Below are positions 15,283 to 19,443 of a stretch of 19,443 bases of DNA, one piece after another. The number at the start of each line of letters is the position of its first letter. Positions within the stretch are counted from its first letter, which is position 1. The notes beneath the pieces were generated by a model. The model did no database searches, was not told the DNA's origin, and worked only from the letters and a program-made list of their open reading frames with translations. The position numbers and the translations under genes are program-made. Source of the DNA: Acidobacteriota bacterium (GTDB taxonomy: Bacteria > Acidobacteriota > UBA4820 > DSQY01); contig JAKAIJ010000018.1 of the NCBI GenBank assembly GCA_021814355.1, positions 1 through 19,443 on the forward strand, written 5' to 3'.

Positions 15283-17613
15283 ATGCTCTCTGAACGGGTG
15301 AACCGGATCACGCTCTCGCCCACGATGCGCATCGGGGCGCGGGCCCTGCAGATGCGGGCGCAGGGCGTGGACCTGGTGGACCTCACGGTGGGCGAGCCCG
15401 ACTTTCCAACGCCCGAGCCCGTGCGGAGGGCCTGCAAGGCCGCCCTCGACGCCGGGTTCACCAAGTACACCGCCAACGACGGCATCCCCGAGCTGAAGCA
15501 GGCCATCCGCGAGAAGCTCCTGCGGGAGAACGGGCTCGAGTACGCCGCCGACGAGATCATCGTCTCGCCGGGCGCCAAGACCAACCTCTTCAACGTCGCC
15601 ATGGCGGTCTACGGTCCGGGCGACGACATCCTCATCCCCACGCCCTGCTGGGTCTCGTACCCCGACCAGGTCCGCCTCGCCGGGGCCAACCCGGTCTTCG
15701 TCCCCACCCGCGAGCAGGACGGTTTCCGGCTCCGGGCGGAGGATCTCGCGGCGGCCATCACGCCCAACACCAAGGCGCTCATCCTCAACTACCCCTGCAA
15801 CCCCACGGGGGCGGTCTACTCCCGGGAGGAGCTGGAAGCCATCGCCGAGGTCTGCGTCCGCGAGCAGATCTGGGTGCTCTCCGACGAAATCTATGAAAAA
15901 CTGCTCTACGACGGGGCCCGATTTACCTCCATCGCCTCGCTCAACCCTGGGATCAAGAAGCTGACCGTCGTCATCAACGGCTTCTCCAAGGCCTTCGCCA
16001 TGACCGGCTGGCGCCTGGGTTACGCCGCCGGCCCCAAGGAGATCATCGGCGCGTGCGCCAAGATCCAGTCCCACAACACCTCGAACGCCGTCTCCTTCGT
16101 CCAGAAGGCCGCCGTCACGGCGCTGCGGGACTGCGCGATGGACGTGGAGCGGATGCGCCAGGAGTTCGAGCGGCGACGCAACCTCGTCGTGAACAAACTC
16201 CGGGCCTTTCCGGGAGTCTCCTGCGCCTCGCCGCAGGGGGCCTTCTACGCCTTTCCCAACGTGGAGGCCCACTTGGACAAGGAGTTCGGGGGCGCGCCGG
16301 TGCGCAACTCCTACGGCCTGGCGTACTACCTCCTCAAGGAAGCCCACGTGGCGGTCATTCCGGGCGACGCCTTCGCGGCCCCCGGCCACCTCCGGCTCTC
16401 CTTCGCGACCTCCACGGAGCGCCTCGAGGAGGGGCTCCGGCGGATCGAGAGGGCCCTCGCCCGGCTGGAGCCGCCCTCCCGGCTCCGCCCCCTCGCCCTC
16501 AACAACGTGATCACGAAGGTGCAGGCCTACGTGGAAACCCGCACGGCCCCCGGCCTCGACGGGCGCAACGCCTTGCTGGCCGAGGCCGAGTCCCACCTGG
16601 ACCCGGAGAGCTACTTCGAGTGGAACGCGGCGCTCGCGGGGACGGTGGTCCAACTCCGGACAAACTCGCCGCACCTGGCCGATTTCTTCCAGGAGAACTT
16701 CTACCCGGCCCCGCTCGAGAGCGACCTGGAGCCCCACGCGGTGGTCTACGCCGTGAAGGACCTGCCCGGCCGCGAGCCCTCGGCCTTCGCCAGCCTGGAG
16801 ACCGCCACCGGCTTCGTCTTCAACACCGCCTACTACGGGCAGGTGCGCTCGCTGGCGCTGGCGCTGGCGGGCGACGCGGCGGCGCGCGCGGGCGGGGCCC
16901 TGATGGCCCACTGCTCGGCGCTGGACCGGGACGGCTCCGGCCTCCTGCTCTGGGGCGCCCCCGGGGCCGGGCGCACGGCGGCGGTGGCCGCGGCGCTCTC
17001 CCGCGACGCGGTGAAGCTCGTGGCCTCCGACGCGGCGGTGGTGCGGATGGGCGCCTCCGGCGCGGTGGCCGACCTCCCGGAGCGCAAGCTCTACCTCGGC
17101 GCCAAATGGGTCCGCCACCTCCCGGAGGTGGGCAGGCTGCTGGAACGCTGCAAGCTGGAGAACCTGGTGACCCGGCGCGACGACTGCCGCGTGCAGGAGT
17201 GCGGGGAGTCGGACTCCTGCCCCCTCGACCGGGGCGCTGCCGCGTGCCCCGCCGCCTCCGCCGCGGGGCGGATCATGCTGGACCCCTACTGGTTGGGCGG
17301 GGCCCGCCGCCATGTCCGCAGGACCCGCCCGGCCGCGGCGGTCTTCCTGGTGCGCGACCCTTCGGCCCCCGCCCTGAAAGAGGTCCCCGCGCGGGAGGCT
17401 CTGCGCTGGGTTTCAGAGGGAAGTCTGCCCGGGGCCGGGGACCGATGCGTGCCGTTTCTCAATCCGCACCTGCCCCTCGTGGACCCGGCGCGCCAGGAGC
17501 TGCTGCGCCACCAGTACGAGCGGCTTTTCGGTTCGGTGCGGTGCGTGGTGGCGAACGCCGCCCTCGGGGCGCCCGACACCCTGGCCGGGCGCCTGCTCGG
17601 CCTGCTCGGATAG
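15283..17613 (+). CDS. Fusion: class I aminotransferase (aspartate/prephenate type) + HPr-kinase/PEPCK-like P-loop domain
   Basis: 776 aa in one uninterrupted frame. Residues 1-400 are a complete fold-type I aminotransferase: VGEPDFPTP near 37, PCWVSYPDQV, NYPCNPTGAVYS, SDEIYE, the PLP Lys236 in NGFSKAFAMTGWRLGY, and the C-terminal GHLRLSFATS. It likely uses aspartate or glutamate with an oxo-acid such as oxaloacetate or prephenate. Residues about 405-776 resemble HprK/PEPCK-like kinases: TNSPHLADFF, then MAHCSAL and the P-loop GAPGAGRT (558-565), then KLVASDAAVV. The Walker A lysine is Arg564, so normal ATP hydrolysis is doubtful. Cys635, 640, 646 and 655 form a possible metal site. The ATG has GAGGG upstream. 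A GTG at 16507 could begin a separate protein but has no ribosome site. The aminotransferase call is firm, the second domain tentative. Confidence 0.85.
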   Translation: MLSERVNRITLSPTMRIGARALQMRAQGVDLVDLTVGEPDFPTPEPVRRACKAALDAGFTKYTANDGIPELKQAIREKLLRENGLEYAADEIIVSPGAKTNLFNVAMAVYGPGDDILIPTPCWVSYPDQVRLAGANPVFVPTREQDGFRLRAEDLAAAITPNTKALILNYPCNPTGAVYSREELEAIAEVCVREQIWVLSDEIYEKLLYDGARFTSIASLNPGIKKLTVVINGFSKAFAMTGWRLGYAAGPKEIIGACAKIQSHNTSNAVSFVQKAAVTALRDCAMDVERMRQEFERRRNLVVNKLRAFPGVSCASPQGAFYAFPNVEAHLDKEFGGAPVRNSYGLAYYLLKEAHVAVIPGDAFAAPGHLRLSFATSTERLEEGLRRIERALARLEPPSRLRPLALNNVITKVQAYVETRTAPGLDGRNALLAEAESHLDPESYFEWNAALAGTVVQLRTNSPHLADFFQENFYPAPLESDLEPHAVVYAVKDLPGREPSAFASLETATGFVFNTAYYGQVRSLALALAGDAAARAGGALMAHCSALDRDGSGLLLWGAPGAGRTAAVAAALSRDAVKLVASDAAVVRMGASGAVADLPERKLYLGAKWVRHLPEVGRLLERCKLENLVTRRDDCRVQECGESDSCPLDRGAAACPAASAAGRIMLDPYWLGGARRHVRRTRPAAAVFLVRDPSAPALKEVPAREALRWVSEGSLPGAGDRCVPFLNPHLPLVDPARQELLRHQYERLFGSVRCVVANAALGAPDTLAGRLLGLLG

Positions 17614-17616
17614 CCT

Positions 17617-17632
17617 GGCGGAGCCTTCCGCC
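17617..17632. terminator. Short hairpin between convergent genes
   Basis: GGCGGA and TCCGCC form a 6-bp stem with a GCCT loop in the 25-nt gap between the convergent fusion and binding-protein genes. There is no T tract. It is a possible weak bidirectional terminator. Confidence 0.4.
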
Positions 17633-17638
17633 TTCCGC

Positions 17639-18757
17639 TTAATCCCCGACGTCGAGGTACTTTCCCTCCACCACCTGCCACATGACGTAGGAGCTCTCCT
17701 GCGGGTCCCCCTTGTCGTCGAACCTCAGCGGACCGTGGAGGGTGTCGAAGGTGAGCCGGTGCAGCGCGTCCTCGAGGGTGGAGGCGGAGACGGGGTAGAC
17801 CGCGTTCTCGTAGCCCCTCAGCCCCGCCTCCGCCGCGGTGTACCCGGACAGGCTGAAGGGCCCGGGCTCCCCGTAGAGCGCGCGGTAGCTGGCCACCCAC
17901 TCGCGGTAGGAGGGGCGGCCGCTCAGGTCGTCCTCGAAGGTGGCCATGACCCCCTCGGCCGCCTCCCTGCCCGCCTTTTCCACGAACTCGTCCCCGAAGC
18001 AGCCGTCGCCCGCCATGAACCCCGCGGGGACGCCCCCCGCGCGCATGGCCTTGAGCAGGAGCGCCCCCTGGGTCGCGAGCCCGCCGAAGTAGACCACCTG
18101 CGGCGGATTCTCCTTGAGCTTGGCCACCAGGGCGGTGAAATCGGTGCTCCCGCGGGGGACCTCCTCCACCAGGACGGGCTTCCGGCCCGAGAGGAACGTG
18201 TAGTTGTCCTCGAAGACCTTCGCGAGCCCCTTGCCGTAGCGGGTCCCGTCGTGGACCACCGCCACCGCGTGGCCGGGCATCCGCTGGAGGTACCAGACGG
18301 CGGCCGCCCTCCCCTGCCGGTCGTCCCTCCCACAGACCCGGAAGACCGCGGGGTTCTTGGCGTCGGTGAGCGCCGGGTTGGTGGAGGCGGCGGAGATCAG
18401 GACGGCCCCGCCCCGCCGGTAGACCTCCGCGGCCCGAAGCGAGCAGCCAGAGTCCACGTGGCCCACCACGAAGGCCACCTTCTGGCGGACCAGCTCCCGG
18501 GCCGCGGCTTCGGCCCTCTCCGGGTCGTCGCCGTCGTCCGCCTGGATCACTCTGACCCGCTTTCCCCGGATGCCGCCCGCGGCGTTGGCGCGCTCCGCGG
18601 CCATCTCGACCCCGTGCAGGATCGCCTGCCCCGTCTTGACCTCCGGCCCGGTCATGGGACCGGCGACCCCGACCCGGACCTCCCGCGACCCCGTGCACGC
18701 CGCCAGCAGGAAGGCCGCGCCCCCGAAGAGAAGCCAGCCCCAAGCGTGCCTCCTCAT
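17639..18757 (-). CDS. Branched-chain amino-acid/amide-type ABC transporter substrate-binding lipoprotein (LivJ/LivK family)
   Basis: A 372-aa periplasmic-binding-fold protein (type 1). The N-terminus has a lipoprotein signal with lipobox LLAAC (lipidated Cys21), so it is anchored in a membrane. It then shows the family opening VRVGVAGPMTG and further typical stretches: GIRGKRVRVIQADDGDDP, VVGHVDSGCSLRAAEVY, ISAASTNPALT, HDGTRYGKGLAKVFE, and VVYFGGLATQGALLLKAM. The ligand may be leucine/isoleucine/valine, another amino acid or an amide; the family is broad. The ATG is preceded by GGAGGGGAG. No permease or ATPase genes are adjacent, so its transporter lies elsewhere or it acts as a receptor. 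Confidence 0.9.
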   Translation of the reverse strand: MRRHAWGWLLFGGAAFLLAACTGSREVRVGVAGPMTGPEVKTGQAILHGVEMAAERANAAGGIRGKRVRVIQADDGDDPERAEAAARELVRQKVAFVVGHVDSGCSLRAAEVYRRGGAVLISAASTNPALTDAKNPAVFRVCGRDDRQGRAAAVWYLQRMPGHAVAVVHDGTRYGKGLAKVFEDNYTFLSGRKPVLVEEVPRGSTDFTALVAKLKENPPQVVYFGGLATQGALLLKAMRAGGVPAGFMAGDGCFGDEFVEKAGREAAEGVMATFEDDLSGRPSYREWVASYRALYGEPGPFSLSGYTAAEAGLRGYENAVYPVSASTLEDALHRLTFDTLHGPLRFDDKGDPQESSYVMWQVVEGKYLDVGD

Positions 18758-18792
18758 GGTTCTCCCCTCCTTCCCGCGATCCCGTCTTTGCC

Positions 18793-18881
18793 TATAATGT
18801 AGGCCCTGGCGCCACGGGGCGCCACCTGGGGGCTCGCCCGGAAATAGAGTGCGGCCTGCCGCGGCGGTTCCGGGGTTCCGG
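18793..18881 (+). promoter_or_regulatory. Promoter and repeat-rich leader of the S46 peptidase gene
   Basis: A perfect TATAAT (18793-18798) lies in the 146-nt divergent gap; no good -35 matches it. Just downstream GGCGCCAC occurs twice, 10 bp apart (18808-18815 and 18818-18825). This can also fold as a 7-bp hairpin TGGCGCC / GGCGCCA (18807-18824). Further on, GGTTCCGG is tandemly duplicated (18866-18881). The repeats fall inside the predicted leader, before AAGGAG (18893-18898). Confidence 0.5.
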
Positions 18882-18903
18882 ACCTCACCCGAAAGGAGTC
18901 CAC

Positions 18904-19443
18904 ATGCGGGCAGTGAAGAGCGGTGCGTGGGTTCTGGCGCTGGTTCTGGCCTCGGCGGCGCTTTCCCGGGCGTCCCAGGCCGACGAGGGGATGTGGACCT
19001 ACGACTCGGTTCCCGTCCGAAAACTCCAGGAGCGCTACGGCTTCACCCCCTCTCCGCAGTGGCTGGAGCACCTGCGGCTCTCCTCGGTGAACATGTACGC
19101 GAGCGCATCCTTCGTCTCCCGGGACGGTCTCATCCTCACCAACCACCACGTGGCGCTGGGCTCGGCCCAGCGCCTCTCCACGCCCGACCGGAACCTCGTG
19201 CGGGACGGCTTCTGCGCGAGGTCCGTCGAGGAGGAGATCCCCGTCCCCTCCCTGAGCGTCCGGGTCCTGGTTTCGATGGAGGACGTGACGGCCCGGCTGG
19301 AGGCCGCCGTGGGACCCGGGGCCACACCAGCTCAGGCCCAGGCCCGGCGCGCCGCCGCTGCTGCGGCCCTCTCCGCCGAATGCAGGAAGGCCACGGGGTT
19401 CGAGGGCGACGTGGTGACCCTCTACGGCGGCGCCAAGTCCTTT
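18904..19443 (+). CDS. S46-family serine peptidase (DPP7/DPP11-like dipeptidyl-peptidase), N-terminal part
   Basis: 180 codons are visible with no stop; the gene runs off the right edge (family members are about 700 aa). A signal peptide (hydrophobic about 8-20, cleavage near SRASQA) indicates export. DEGMWTYDSVPVRKLQERYG (27-46) and ASFVSRDGLILTNHHVALG are diagnostic of the S46 family; the catalytic His is in NHH (81-82). The frequent Cys after NHH is Val here. S46 enzymes release dipeptides from oligopeptide N-termini in the periplasm and support peptide-based nutrition. The residues that separate DPP7 from DPP11 specificity, and the catalytic Ser and Asp, lie outside or beyond what can be placed. 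The start is clear: AAGGAG lies 5 nt before the ATG. It is divergent from the binding lipoprotein. Confidence 0.92.
   Translation, partial: MRAVKSGAWVLALVLASAALSRASQADEGMWTYDSVPVRKLQERYGFTPSPQWLEHLRLSSVNMYASASFVSRDGLILTNHHVALGSAQRLSTPDRNLVRDGFCARSVEEEIPVPSLSVRVLVSMEDVTARLEAAVGPGATPAQAQARRAAAAAALSAECRKATGFEGDVVTLYGGAKSF

Noticed and set aside
14137..17313. A 1058-codon open frame on the minus strand
   Set aside because: It lies antisense to the flotillin and the aminotransferase fusion, both with clear motifs, ribosome sites and correct family content. Its translation is low-complexity and is a by-product of high GC.
16507..17613. A separate gene for the kinase-like domain starting at an internal GTG
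   Set aside because: There is no ribosome site before the GTG, no stop between the domains, and the linker reads through smoothly; a fusion is simpler, though not proven.

Overview
The window is about 19.4 kb of very GC-rich, densely coding bacterial chromosome. It shows no mobile elements, CRISPR arrays, tRNA or rRNA genes. The gene mix is a PATAN/DUF4388-type protein, a small haem-c domain protein of the planctomycete/acidobacterial kind, an S46 peptidase, a type I-beta DAHP synthase and a GPT2-like acyltransferase. Together with the base composition this suggests an Acidobacteriota-like organism, with Myxococcota or a related deep lineage as the alternative. That assignment is inference; no marker gene settles it.

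Layout. The left edge carries the 3' part of a plus-strand gene encoding a PATAN-type domain, a winged-helix-like region, a membrane segment and a pseudopilin-like C-terminus. It converges at a perfect hairpin on a long minus-strand block. Read in its own direction (right to left), that block is mutY, then a trp promoter and leader, then trpE-G-D-C-F-B-A, aroF, a small secreted cytochrome c, a short gap with a hairpin, pgi, and a glycerolipid acyltransferase. From trpE to the cytochrome nearly every junction is a 4-16 nt overlap, so this looks like one translationally coupled operon. It makes tryptophan from chorismate and includes the first enzyme of the shikimate pathway.

The best regulatory find is a complete transcription attenuator in front of trpE. 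It has a TTGACA promoter whose -35 box contains the mutY stop codon, a 25-codon leader peptide with a good ribosome site and three consecutive Trp codons, and an 11-bp GC hairpin followed by a split T tract. The leader is too short to be found by ordinary gene calling.

Divergent from mutY is a secreted protein made of two tandem YHS/TRASH-like metal-binding repeats, with a 7-bp-arm dyad in the shared promoter region. Downstream on the plus strand are a flotillin with a good sigma-70-type promoter and a 776-aa fusion. The fusion joins a class I (aspartate-type) aminotransferase to a C-terminal HPr-kinase/PEPCK-like P-loop domain whose Walker A lysine is replaced by arginine. This fusion is the most novel protein in the window. 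A convergent minus-strand gene encodes a lipoprotein of the branched-chain amino-acid/amide-binding family. Divergent from it, an S46-family serine peptidase runs off the right edge.
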